Positions 30,911 to 42,800 of a DNA stretch of 64,000 nucleotides are shown piece after piece. Both the position numbers and the translations under genes were made by a program. Every line of letters begins with the position of its first letter. The stretch's first letter is position 1. Under the pieces are notes generated by a model that was not told the origin of the DNA, searched no databases, and saw nothing but the letters and a program-made list of their open reading frames with translations. The stretch comes from Agrocybe praecox (Eukaryota; Basidiomycota; Agaricomycetes; Agaricales; Agrocybaceae), in the NCBI GenBank assembly GCA_964017145.1, contig CAXHKQ010000211.1, forward strand, positions 1 through 64,000. The letters are read 5' to 3'.

Positions 30911-33459
30911 CTAAGTGGAGAGTTTGTAGAGAATCGAAAGTACTTGAGATACGTCCTTTGAAGTGTGTTGCCAGTCGTCCGTGTCCTTACCCTCCTCCTT
31001 AGAAGCACGTCCCCAGAAGAAGAGACCGGCCGTGACTATGGTGAATCCGTTCGGCCCAGCAATGTTCAAGGAACTCCAATCACCGTCTAACTTATTGAGG
31101 ACGATCTCTCCTTTCAAATCGAGTCTCCAAGAAGGCTGGCTTGCTGCCCACCACTTCTCAAAGCCTCGACTGAACTGGGAGGCGTCGAGTATCTTCGGCA
31201 AGAAGTTAACTAATCGACCACTCTTAATCCAATCAGCGAGTACTGGTGGGCGGAACTTGCATTGGATTCTCCCCTTTGTTCCTTGCCCAAAATTTCGCGC
31301 TTTTTCGTACTTGATCCACAGGTCCACGAGGTTAGACCATTGAGTACCGAGGTCCACGGAATGAAACAGATCGCGCCCGTTGACGAAATACGTGGGCAAC
31401 TCCCTGCCATACGTGGAAGTCCGCGCGTTTGCGTGCGCTTTCTGACGAGAGGATTTCTGTGTTGGGTTGGACGTGTCGATAGAGGCCGATGTGTTGCAGC
31501 GTCGCTTAGGAGGTAGGTCTGGTGCGGTTCCGTCTACCTCACGCGAACACTTCTTCGCAGTCCTCGTCCGAATGGGAGATGAGCGTAGGTTGGGCGCAGC
31601 GTCTGGTCTAGCCCCAGAGTCGGATAATGAACTCAAGGGGTGAGGAGAAGGAGAAGTCATACGATCTGGGGGGGGAGATAGAGGAGGAGAGCGAAGGGGC
31701 GAGGGAAGGGGCGATAGGGAACGCGCAGCTGTAAAGGATTCTGCGCCTGCAGTGTCGTGAACGTCGCGAACCATTTCTTGAGAAGTCGTGCAGGTGGGAG
31801 CTGTAATATGGCCAACATCAGGAGCAGTGGGTGGACAGGTGTTTGAGGTTAGGCTTGAAACAGACGCCGCTGCATCGTTAACGCCGCCGAACCTATCACA
31901 AGAGGCTGCGTGGGGGTCAACGTGAGCTGCAGAAACTGGTGCAGCAGACGCAAGGGTATGGGAAGACGAAGGTGGAGGCTTAAATGGTCTGGCAGGAAGA
32001 CCAACCGCATTGGGAACGGACGTGGTGCCAGGAGTAGCAGTTATAGGAGCAGGGGATAAAGACGAATCATTTGTCGCGGGGTTGGAAGGAAGAGGAGGCG
32101 AGCTTGAAGCTGCGCCGTGGTCAGAGTTGCTGCTCGCGGAATCAGGCTCAGGCGTTGAATCGAAGGGGACTAGGGCGGAGAAGTCGTGGCGTACTGTATC
32201 AAACAGTACACTGTCTGTCTCCACCTCGAGTTCGTTCAAAGCCAGATATCCCTCAGACCTGTCGAGAGCGCGGGACTGGCATTCTTTGACGGCTGTAACG
32301 ACGTACATAAGTAGTCATCAAAAGGAAATGTACGCAGGAGAATGACTTACTATAGCATTTCTTCAAAAAACTGCCGAATATAGGCAGGATAGTGGTCTTG
32401 AATCGCTGCCTTTCGGCAATTCCAAAATTCATCTTGACGTCGCCTGACGTTGTTCCTGCATGGACACTGAGAATATAAGCACAAAAAAGCACAAAAAATG
32501 TGAAAATGAAGCCTACCTGATGACGTTGAGGAGCCCGCCTTGAGCGGGTTCGGGCCCACCAGCAAGTAAAGTCACCTTCCAGCCTGTGTGATCTGCAATT
32601 AGGTCGAGAATAGGTTGGGTGAAGCGAACCAATCCTTGTATTGCACTAGATGCATGTTAGTATAGTATAGGAATAACAGATGAAACAGAGAAAAAAATAC
32701 CGTTGACGGTCCTCAGGTTTTGTGGAAGCTCCAGCAGCTATGTTCGCCTTCCATTCTGCGAGGCCTTGTTCATGTTCCTTCTTAGCAATTTCCCTCCATT
32801 CATATTGAACCTCGTCACTTAAAGCGTCGAACATTTCGCGAGCGATCCTATCGCGTTGAGCCGCATACTGCGACTTTTGCAAACCCCTTCCCGCAGCGTA
32901 GGATTTGAGCCTATTTTCGATTTCTTCCTTATGAGACTTCCTCCAGATATTGGCACCAGTTCTGAGACGAGGGCGAACAGCTTGCTTTCCAGTGAGTTTG
33001 CAGACGAGATCGCGATAAGGGTTACTGTGTGCGTTGTCGGATGGGTCCATGTCGTTATCCTTCATGTACTGATAGCTGAACCAGCGTTTGATTTGCTGAT
33101 GGGTCTTTGAGCACGTTACCAGACGTTGTGACTAAGTGACTTACCTCTCTGCGAAACTTGATCAACTCTTGACGCGCCTTGAATTTCGCGTCGGCTTCTT
33201 TGAATTCATCGTCCGTCATCGCTAGTGGGTTTGGCTCTACCACCTCTGGGTCTGGTTCCTCATCGTCAACAGAAGCTAGGAACTCCGGCGACGGCTCTTC
33301 ATTGTGGGGTAAGTCGACCGGAAACCTCTTGAAGTACTTCCGGAGGATACTGAAAATCACCTCAGATGCAGTGCCATCGCCAATAGCTGTGGCATAATCC
33401 ACTTTCTGACCGAGCAAGAAGTCCTTCCTTAAGCCACGAAAAGCTCCGGGGTTGACCAT
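30911..33459 (-). CDS. KDZ-associated HMG-box protein, five exons
   Basis: Exons (minus): 33459-33145, 33095-32701, 32645-32517, 32466-32351, 32292-30911, all with GT..AG introns of 49-58 nt and consistent phase; 778 residues. N-terminal region: acidic, with DEEPDPEVVEPN. Residues about 150-225 form a divergent HMG-box-like region (ANIWRKSHKEEIENR, REMFDALSDEVQYEWREIAKKEHEQGLAEWK). The middle is Ser/Pro-rich and disordered. The C-terminal part is conserved in look, Trp-rich (LGTQWSNLVDLWIKYEK, GRIQCKFRPPVLADWIKSGR, FEKWWAASQPSWR). Divergent HMG proteins are known passengers of KDZ-TET/JBP elements, perhaps bending DNA at the ends (inference). An in-frame upstream exon ending FKSKFLEFE before 33531 may extend the N-terminus, so the start is uncertain. 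Confidence 0.85.
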
Positions 33460-33907
33460 CTTGGTAGAAAGGCTACGGATTACCCAAGGTGCGTCGGTAT
33501 GTGAATTTCATGAAGCAAGTGGTTTAACTTACCTCAAATTCCAGGAATTTCGACTTGAAACTGGGATGGGGAGTTCCGGGCGTGCTGGGGGCTCATTTCG
33601 GTCGATTTCCCTCTTTCTATGGGAAAGGTAAGTCTCGAAAATCAAGTGTGAGACATTTTGTTAACGTGAATGTCCAGTCAAGATCCCTGACGTTCGTTAC
33701 GAACTGATTCCCGATTTGCGAAATCCAATCTCATCGCTCACGCACCGCTCAGGCTAGTCCGTTATAAGAAACTCGTCGATCCATCGTACGGCAGACGATT
33801 TCAGAATAAAAGACGACCTTCACTTCAGCTTTCCCTCAGCAAATAGCAACTTACCTCACGTTTACCAGTCTATCTCACTCTCAATTTCCCAACAAAACCG
33901 TCCACTA
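33460..33907. promoter_or_regulatory. Divergent promoter region between the HMG and viroplasmin-like genes
   Basis: The two genes point away from each other here. On the minus strand a candidate 5' exon (about 33585-33531, donor GTAAGT) could splice to the HMG start. On the plus strand GTAAGTCTCG at 33629 and GTCCAG near 33677 could bound an intron in a 5' leader. No TATA box is clear. Confidence 0.5.
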
Positions 33908-36159
33908 ATGGCAAATTTCCCCCCTCATCGTCCAGTTGGTAAGCACCACCTGTTCGTGTTGCTGATTCCTGCTAACACACAGAGATAGAAGCAGGATCAG
34001 CAGAGGTCCGTCGTGCTGATCCGAACGCTATGGACGTTGACCCTACCGCCCCTACCGTTGTACACAACCCCACTGCTGCTGCTGCTGAGACTGCCGCGCT
34101 CGGCAATGCTGCATCTACTACTGGCTCCCTTTCTGTCAACACCCCTTCTGTCTCTGCTGCATCTTCTGCCAACGCCTCTGTTGTTCCCACCTCTGTTCCA
34201 TCTCCTTGCCCTGCAGGTTCTGGCCTCGCGCACCTCGGTCCTAACGCTTCCAGCATTGAAGCACCCAGCCCATTGGACATCCGAAGGCCTACCGCTAGCA
34301 CCCGCTATTATTTCGTCATAACTCATGGAAAAATGGTCAGCATTTTTACCGAGGAGGAGTAAGTACGCTTTTGTTCTATTTTTACTGGAATTTTAAACAT
34401 TAACTACTTTTTTTTGAAGATTTTACGCCCACGTAGATCTTCGGGGCGCAACACGCTTTGAAATGCGCAGACAGGACGAATGGGGATCTGCCAGTCGGTA
34501 CTACGCCGATAGGTACTTTCAGGAAGACGTCGAAATTCACGATGAGAACTCAAGATCCAACAGCAACGTCCTCAAATCTCCCGATTCACCGCTTGCTGGC
34601 CCGGTCAAGGCTGCCATCCCTTCCTTTGGCTCGGCTCGTCCTCCTCTCTCTTCCGTCTCTGCACTCGCGTCTACAAGTGTCATGACCCCTTCTGCTATGC
34701 TTTTCGTCACCAAACCTATTCAGTCCGTCTCTGTTTCTACCGGCTCTAATATACAACCTCCTGCGCTGCCAACTTCCGACTCTGTGCACAAAAAATCTAT
34801 TAAGAAGATACACATCAGGCTCAAAAACAAGAAAGTCCTTAGCCAGCCCGCGGCAAAGGACCGGTCTCCAGGATGGGTTGCAGGGAATCCCATGTACATC
34901 CCATCCGACTACCCAACACCCAAGCTTCGAGTCTCTCCACAGCCCAGTCGTGCCTACACTCCTCCCCTCGTACGCGTTCGTCGTCGTAAAATTGACGCCG
35001 CTACTACTCCAACTCCCAAGGGCCGAGGTCCTGCAAGAGGAGGTCCTATCAACTCCGATGCAATCGAGATCAGTGACTCTGAAGAAGACATAACTCCAGT
35101 TCCACGCGCGAAGCGTCTTTTCAAAAAAACACAAGAATCCGATCAAACTTCAACCATCGAATCTAAGGAATCCGACGGTCCGACAATGTGGACATCAGCC
35201 AACCCTGCAACTAGCTCCTCTGGAGCAACAACTCAACATCTCGGAAGTGTAACCAGCGCGGTAGTTTCAAGGTCCCCGTCAACCGACCCTGCAACTCGCG
35301 TAACCTCCGAAATGGGAACAGGACATTCCGGTAATTTGGCTGGTGCGGTAATCTCAAACCATACCAATTTCGGGCCCACCGCTGCATCTTTTCGACAGTG
35401 CAACGTTTCTTTCAAATTCAACATCTCCAACAGTTCGGAACCAAGCGCTGGACGTTCCCATGTTAGTGTAAGCTTCAATTGATTTTTCTTACGTCTTTCT
35501 CAAATTTTTTATCGACTTCACAGACACCAGGCCGGACTATCCAAGGCCTGTTTACCAGGGCTCAGAGCGCTCCAGCACCCCATTTTCTTCGCGACCGCAC
35601 TTCGTCCCTTCCTTCGGTTAACCCCTTCCCTAACGTTCCGTTTTCTCCGACTACAAATCCACCCGCCTTTCCATTCGATTCTCCGTTCGTAACGCCTGCA
35701 AAGAATAGTGCCCCACTCAGCTGGACGCCTGACGTTACCTCATCGACGCCTTTCCCCACCCCAAAACCTTTCAACAAGGCCTCGGCTGGTGTGACAGACA
35801 AAACACTGCAGACTCCTGTCCCCCACACCCCCTGGTGCTCTACCAAAGGCCGTCGCAGTGACATACACTCCCCCATTTTTCCTTGCTCACTACAGCCCTC
35901 AACTTCTACCTCGATATCCCCCGCATCTGCGACAGCTTTTTCGGCTGTAGAGTCCGTGTCTTCGTTTTTGGCCTCGACCGTTTCATCTATCACAGCAACT
36001 TCGCCACGGACAGCAACCCTCTGTACTCCAAGCCCCGCAGATATGTACGCACCAAACTCTGATGACGAAGGAGGGGACGCCTTCGAGACGCAATCTTTGT
36101 ACTCGTCCCCTGGTTTCCTGTACGACGACCTCACTGGAATTTCGGAGCACATCGTCTGA
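33908..36159 (+). CDS. KDZ-carried protein with possible RNase H1 N-terminal/viroplasmin-like domain, four exons
   Basis: Exons 33908-33938, 33983-34358, 34420-35467, 35524-36159; GT..AG introns of 44-61 nt; phases agree; 696 residues. Start MANFPPHRPV. Residues about 118-165 (RYYFVITHGKMVSIFTEEEF, then DLRGATRFEMRRQDEWGSAS, then YYADRY) resemble the small fold that binds RNA:DNA hybrids at the N-terminus of RNase H1 and in caulimovirus viroplasmin: YY.V..G..V.IF.. then V...GA.F then a late YY. The rest is Ser/Thr/Pro-rich, with a basic stretch (KKSIKKIHIRLKNKKV) and an acidic SUMO-interaction-like run (DAIEISDSEED). It lies between the HMG and small basic genes. Function is unknown; the domain call is by eye. 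Confidence 0.75.
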
Positions 36160-36465
36160 GTTGTTTTTTGCACATTTTCTCCTTGTCGACCCTTTCCTAA
36201 CACGCGATTCTTTACGCTACTTGTTTTATACCACCCTCCTATGCTGCTCATCGCTCTCATATGCCCAAGCCTATGCCCCTCTACCTTTATATGCCCCTTA
36301 TGCCCCTTATGCCCTACTATGCCCTGCCTCTTACTTCACTCCGTATGTTCCATTTCGAGACACAGTACTTAGTATGCCCTATGTACTTTTTGAAAAACAA
36401 TATATATATACACTGTTGTCTCGAAAAAATATTGCATCTGCGTGAAAAATTAAGTACGCTATAGA
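36160..36465. other. Convergent intergenic region
   Basis: Lies between the 3' ends of the plus-strand viroplasmin-like gene and the minus-strand small gene. It has a short irregular run of TATGCCC units (about 36259-36325) and TATATATATA near 36402-36411. No gene. Confidence 0.6.
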
Positions 36466-36871
36466 TCAGTCATCTAGCGCGCGAGCCACGAGTTCTTGGT
36501 ACTCCTCTTTGTCCCTCATAGCCTCCGCTTCCCGCTTCTTTTTCAACCTATCGCTCAACAAGGTGAATAAAATGCATCTTCGTGATAAGCAAACACACCT
36601 ATACTGCCACGATCTGACATTAAGCTTCATAGGATTTGTGGCGCGGTATCTGGCTTGAGCGTCACAATGTCTTTGACACCGCGAGGCCTCCTCCTTAGCA
36701 GACCTTGGTTGTCTGGCTCGATTCCTCGATTTCTCGCGGGCCTTTTTGCGCTCGGTTTCTATGTTTCTTCCGAGTTTAAGTCAGTAACGTGGCCCAGTAA
36801 ATAAAAGAACCCAGTTACCTAAGGTATTTTGCCCGCCTTGCTGCATTTTTTTCTTCTTTGGTCTTTGGCAT
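36466..36871 (-). CDS. Small basic protein of unknown function, three exons, 100 residues
   Basis: Minus-strand exons 36871-36819, 36766-36599, 36547-36466, with GT..AG introns of 52 and 51 nt and matching phases. Starts MPKTKEEKNAARRAKYL, continues RNIETERKKAREKSRNR, QRHCDAQARYRATNPMKL, SWQYRLKKKREAEAMRD and ends ELVARALDD. It is very rich in Arg, Lys and Glu and is probably a charged helix; CQRHC could bind a metal. The second intron is optional in frame terms, since reading through it is also open. I do not recognise a family. Its place inside the transposon suggests a DNA- or RNA-binding accessory, which is only inference. Each exon is too short to be found by simple open-frame scans. Confidence 0.62.
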
Positions 36872-37618
36872 GACGAGCGAATAAGTACTTAGTGAATGAG
36901 TTTGACAGATGCTAAAAATCAACCAAGTCCGGCAGAAATTTATTTATAGCACATTCGGACGACTTACTTGATATAGAAATTGCCCCTCCATGGCCTCTTC
37001 AAGAGAGATCTATTCTCAGTGAATGGTCTGCAGGTTCTGATTTCGAGTCAGTGGCTATATGAAGTCGAAGAGAAATTTGGATGCATCATGCACCTTCAAA
37101 AATAAAAATAAAACATACTACAAAGTTATTAATGAGTGAATGTGCGAGTGCATGCAACAGGTGTAAGGTGAATTAACTTCGTAAGTGCATAAATGTAGTC
37201 AGTGCGTATTTTTGGTGCTAGTGGTGTGGCTTGTCATCAAATTAGTATTTGTACCTATAGAGACTACAACTAACATCACATATGACCTAAAGATCAACAA
37301 AGTAGGTAAGGTAAAGAGTAGTAGTTTAGAAAATAAAAACAACAATCGAACGGAAATCAGCACACTCGCTAAAAGTTGCTCAACCCCGTGCTTATTTTAG
37401 TCTCTGAGGACGCATGTGTATTCCTGTCGCTCATGTTGCTGAAGTGGCATTTGTTTTTTTAAAAAAAAGGATAGCTAGAACGTATGAATCACCAACCACA
37501 AATTCCAGTGAGGCAATATTCAGCCTTGAACTTAACAAAGGAGTTCAGAGAAATTTAACAAAGTTCTATTAATAGCAGCTATGTACGACTGTACGTGTAA
37601 TATGATGACGACGCAATC
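36872..37618. other. Intergenic region, nothing recognised
   Basis: AT-rich DNA between the small gene's start and the TET/JBP 3' end. A 71-codon plus-strand frame (37185-37400) has a hydrophobic start but no support; TTTTTTAAAAAAAA at 37454-37467 is simple sequence. I see no gene. Confidence 0.55.
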
Positions 37619-39549
37619 CTAATCCCGAAGTTTCGAAAAGAGAGACAAACCGTATGCCCACCGCTGTTTATCCCGCGCTGAGACTAACTTCAGCTCTTCA
37701 GGCGAAAGCGAGCCGTAAAAAACTTTCGACTTCTGGTGCCCATTTTCGACCCATCGAAAGAGTCCGCCCGCACTGTACTGAACGAAGGAGTAGCGGTGCT
37801 CCGAAGGAGAGACGGACGTGTTAGAATGAGCCACAGCAGCAGATGGGATGAGGATGGTGGAGCCAGGTGGGAATTCAATGACAAGTTTCCATTGCCATAG
37901 AATAAGGTGCCCGCCCTTGGACGGATCAAAGTCTCCTAGAGCCGTAATTGCGCAGAGGCCGTACGGTAAATTGGCGAAATCTGTGTGTTTGAAGCATACG
38001 GAGCGGGGTCCCATGTTGTAGGCGTAGGCGCTGAATACTGAGGAGTCGAAGGGTCTGCTCAACCCAGGCGTTCGTTCGTGCAGTTCACCTAACTTATCAA
38101 CATAGTGTTGATATAAGTCAGGGGAGTGCGTGGCCATGACGGCTGAGTGGAGGAGTCAGTTAGGTATGGCTTTGGTTGACTTTCAAGTTGGAATATGGGA
38201 GGAACTTACACGATGCGAAGCCAGTCAGCCTTTGGAACAGCGGATGCCCGTTCAATTCTTCTAACAGCTTCTCGTTTCCTGGGCTGCGTACGTCTTCTGG
38301 TTCTTCGCGCCCGCCACCGTGAGAAACACCGCAGTTGAGTGCCCCAAAGTCTCCCCGTCTTGGTTTTTTTCCGCCCTTCGGTTTAGGAAACTTGCATTGT
38401 GGGCGCAGCTCTTCCATGAGCTGAGCTGCTTGGCGATGAAGTTCTGGCCAATTTGGGTCGTTAGGGCGGCCGGCTAATACTCCTACTACTCGTTCCCACG
38501 AGTCGATGATGGGAGTGGGGGTCCTGGCAGCTGTAAGTAATTTTGTGAGAGTGTTGGCAGACTAGAACGTACCTGCCGTCCCACTTCTGCAGCCTGAAAC
38601 CCAACTTTGACCCCTCTCCGACTGCCTCTTCTAGCGAGAAAACCTTGAAGGCGCGTGTGCCGTCATCCATGCCTATGAATGCACTTTTTGTAATGGGTGC
38701 TGCTTCCGTGTCAGCAAGCGTCTTGATGGGCGCCGTCTGCTCCGCATAGCGCTCTCTCAGACTTTCCCGAGTGGCGTAGTTTGAGTACGGTGACGACGCT
38801 TTGCGTTCAAGCCTCTTCTTCTTCCTATTTGCACGCCCTTGCGCTTTCTTACATTTCTTTCTCCTCGCTTTAGAGTCAGGTGCTTGAGATTCTCCCGCAG
38901 TACTTGAGTGGGTGTGGAGAGAATCAGCGTGGCTGGGAGTTGGAGTTGTGGGATGGCTTGGGGTATAGCCAGAGGTTAATGACTGACCGGGGGTTGACGG
39001 TGGGGTATAGCTGCAGGTCAATGGCTGGATGGGACTTGACGGCAAAGTTGGCTGACTGGGGATTGACGACGGGGTATGGCTGGAGGTTGATGGCTGGATG
39101 GGACTTGGCGGCAGAGTAAAAGCTTGCTCTCTTATGTCGAGAGCTTCTATGTCGGAGTCGTCGCTAGATTGCGAGTGGGAGGATGAGAGCGGGGATAGGC
39201 TGAAAAGTTCGCCTGGCTCGTAATTCCACTCCAACATGAACTCGTGCACCTCTGCAGAGGCACGCACGAGTGTGTCGAAGTCCACGCCACTTTCTTTGAC
39301 ATAGATAGCGGAGGGAGGTTTTCCTAAAGAGGTGAAGTTAGCAAACTCTCTTGATAAGGTAAGAAAATACGGCTCGGAGAAACAGATGTAGGAATGTTTT
39401 TAGTCTTCTCTAGGAGGTGGACGTTCAGAGATGCACAGGGAGAGAGAAAAACCAGCGTATTCCTGTGGCGCGAGTATTTCTGGTTTTTACTACTCAACTG
39501 AGCACCCTTTCGTGCAAAGGGGGTGAAGAAAGGAACTCGTACCTTGCAT
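37619..39549 (-). CDS. TET/JBP-family 2-oxoglutarate Fe(II) dioxygenase (KDZ-borne)
   Basis: Minus-strand exons 39323-38573, 38523-38210 and 38142-37619, introns 49 and 67 nt, phases consistent. A seven-base first exon (39549-39543, ATGCAAG before GTACGAG) joins in frame to 39323 and gives a start; this microexon is tentative. Total 531 residues. The N-terminal half has Ser/Thr/Pro repeats (about 60-120) and a basic NLS-like stretch (KARRKKCKKAQGRANRKKKR). Catalytic part: LGFRLQKWDGRTPTPIID, VVGVLAGRPNDPNW, NMGPRSVCFKHTDFAN (HxD, residues about 410 and 412), GDFDPSKGGHLILW, AHSNT (distal His about 463), EHRYSFVQY (2OG-binding Arg about 474), SAGGLFRW. The family oxidises 5-methylpyrimidines in DNA. 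It is divergent from the transposase gene, 262 bp away, and reads as active. Confidence 0.9.
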
Positions 39550-39811
39550 AGAGCAGCAAATGCGAACGCAAAAATAGAGAAATAAAAATGTCTAGAGCAG
39601 CAAACGCGAACACAAAAATAGAGAAATAGACAAGTTAAGAAATGACATTAACGAATTGACGTTTCATGGTCACGGGAAATTATTATGTAATTTATTATTT
39701 AACAAATACCTATTATTAGATTCACACGAATAGATTGCGGCATAACCTATACTACTAGTGGTTGTATAGTGACCTACCGTTCTAACTAAATCGTTCTCTT
39801 CCCCGTTGGTC
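39550..39811. promoter_or_regulatory. Head-to-head promoter of TET/JBP and KDZ transposase
   Basis: 262 bp between the proposed TET/JBP start and the transposase ATG. It contains a direct repeat of GAGCAGCAAA(T/C)GCGAAC(G/A)CA (near 39551 and 39595) followed each time by AAAAATAGAGAAATA, and an AT-rich centre near 39680-39720. Shared control of the two genes is likely but not shown. Confidence 0.55.
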
Positions 39812-42800
39812 ATGAATCCTAGGAAGCGCCAGAGGTCATCGTATCACGACAAAGTATCAATACTCAACGATTTCGACGTCGTCCATCACACTGAAGGCCG
39901 CTTGCGAAAAGTAGGAAATACCTTGCGCACCGCACCTCTAGAGCGTGTTCCGCAGCAAATTTTGGGGGCTTGGCAGGGTGTTCGTGAGTGGGAACCTGTT
40001 GATGATGAAGATTATGCCCTGGACCCAAGCGGCGAATGGTACGACGTTGTTGTTGATAGCAGCGTAATGGAGGGATCAGTAAACGCCAAGAAGAAGCGCG
40101 TCAAGAGCGCCGTCGAGGTCAGTAAGAATCTTTTCGTCAATGAGATAATTCTGACACGTAAACTGCATAGAGAAGGCCTCACGTCGTTTGGATGAACCAA
40201 AATCGACAATCTTATCTTGAAGAAATGGCTCGGTGGGCCGGAAGAGGCGATTTTTCCTCTGGAAAACATTGCTCTGATTGCATTGCCCGACATGTTGAAA
40301 GCCCAGGGCGTCCCGAATACCGGTGTGAGGAGTGCATGATCCCTGACATTACCTGCTCCGTGTGCTGTGTTAAACGGCACATACAGCATCCTTTCCACAA
40401 AATTGAGATGATTCTTATGCTTCTTTTTGCGTGTCTTTACTCTCTAACCACTCACGATGCTTTCATAGCAATGGGTTGGCTTGCGTTTCGTTTGAGTAGC
40501 GCTAAAGTCCCTAGGCCTCAAACTTCAACTCAACCACTCCGGCACATTCTGTGAAAATCCGATACCATGCAACTCCAGGATGCTGGTCTTGCACACCAAC
40601 GGCATCCATGAAGTTGCAATCCAATACTGTGGCTGCTCCCACGCGATCCCTTACCACATGCAACTTCTTCGACGGCGACTTTATCCAGCCTCCCAACTCA
40701 ACCCAAAATCCTGCGCAACCTTCCAATTACTCGAACACCTTCACAAACTGGCCTTGACGACAAAGGCTTCCACGTACGACTTCTATCGAGCTCTGGAAAA
40801 ATCAACGGACAACACAGGGATGTATGTACCACGGACGCGATACCGTGCCCTCAGCTGCATGGTTCTACAATGGCGGCACCTTCGCATGCTAAAGTGGGCT
40901 GGGAGAGCTCACGACCCAACTGGGGTAGCTGGCACCCTCCCCGGTCAGCTTGCTATTCGCTGTCCATCCTGTCCGCACCCTGGAATAAACCTTTTACCTG
41001 GTTGGGAGCACGCAGCTGACGAACTAAAGTACGCTCCAATTTCTGAGAATGCATGCCAGTGATTCTGACTCCTACAGGTTTCTTTACATGGCAATAATCT
41101 GCATGGACGCGAATTTTCGACTAAAGAACCAACTAGTCTCGAACTACTCCCAAGACCCTGGGCTTGGGATCGGTCTCTCATACATGGTCCCTCGCGTTCC
41201 TTACGAATCTTACGTCCTGAGCCGTGCTGATGACAGCGACATACGTGGCTTTACACCGCTTGAAATTCTTGTCATTTTCAACAGAAACTTGCTTTCTTTT
41301 CTTAGGTCAGCACCTGCGTAGGTTTTCAGGCGCTTGCAAAAGCAAATACCAGATTTTCCAGAGGCCTTCGATACACCGGTGTGAACATGGCTGTGTGTGG
41401 GCGTTCAGAGATGATACTCCCTCTCGGCGTAGGGAATCTGCACAAAGGTGAAAGGTAATGCTTCTTTAAACCACCTTATCACCTCATAGCTCTTGCTGAC
41501 GTGGCCCTGACTTGCAGGTATTCCAACATGGACTACATCTTTGGCTCGGCGCTGCAAAATTTTTTCGTCCCTCTAATCCTCATCAGCTACGACGTAGCGT
41601 GTCAATGGTTCACCAACCTCTTCAAGAGAATTGACGAGCATTGGCCAGAGGCAATCAAACCTCGCCCTGGTATGAGCATTACGCCTGCAATTCCAAAGCT
41701 ACATGAACCAATGCACCAGTCGGCTGGACATCAAATGTACTCTCTGAACCTCATACCAGGAGTCGGGCACTCGGACTGTGAGTGCCCCGAGCGCGTATGG
41801 GGCCCGCATAATCCGTTGGGAAACTCTACCAAAACGCAAGGGCCAGGCTCTCGACAAGACGTACTGGACGACCACTTCGGTTTTTGGAATTGGCAAAAGT
41901 ATACGGGCCAGGGCACTACCTTACGTCGACGCTTGAAAGCAGCCGTTGCGGAGAGAAATCGCCAAGTCGAGAGCCACCGCGGTCTTTGCTCGTCTGTTGG
42001 GGACGCTTTGTGCTCTAAGTGGGAGTCCGTCTGCCTCGAGTGGGAGAAAGACCCTAAATCCAAACCAAACCCATACCAAACTGACGGAGAATGTAAGTTT
42101 TACCTTCGTTCACTTTTCACTTGGCCACTAACAGAAAATCACAGGCCTTTCTGAAGCCCAAGTTCGCAAAGAATTTGCAGACGAAGATCTTCTTTGCACT
42201 GATTCTGGAGACGCACTAACGCACTCAACCAGTGCGTCTGCGTTTGTTATTCTAGGGTTAGAGCTCGAGCACTCTCAGTGAGTTACCTTTGACTCCTCTC
42301 ATTCTGCTGCGTTCTGAAAACGACTTTACCCTAGGCGCCGTCTTCGAAGGCTTGTGAAGGACCCCCTTTCTAAGTCAACTCTTAGGAAAGAGGGGTCGAT
42401 TACTGAGCAGCGAAACAGCTTGCGCTCACGAATTCGCGCCTGGGAGTCTCTCCAACTTATTCACATGCCTGGCCTTCTTCAGTATCGAGCAACCACAATC
42501 GATTCGCCACCAGCAGCGCAACCCTCCTCCATCAATGACTTGTCCGCTTCCAACAGCGTCAAAGACCGGCAGTTAATGCTACCCTCTCACATTCCTCAGC
42601 CATTTCGTTCTCAAGTCTGCCTACCTGGGCTCCCGGAGATTGAAGAAAAGCTACGCGCTGCTCAGTGTAGTGACGCTCTGGACTCTATCAGGCGTATCCT
42701 GAAGATCAAGCAGCGCATGGTTCTATTCAAGAACAAAAACATCAGGGGGCAACGCGATGGGACAAGGTCCAGGGCACTCATCGACAGAGTACACCTGCGT

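Noticed and set aside
37185..37400. Small plus-strand frame with a hydrophobic N-terminus (MHKCSQCVFLVLVVW)
   Set aside because: Isolated in AT-rich intergenic DNA, no splice partners, no recognisable domain; could be chance.
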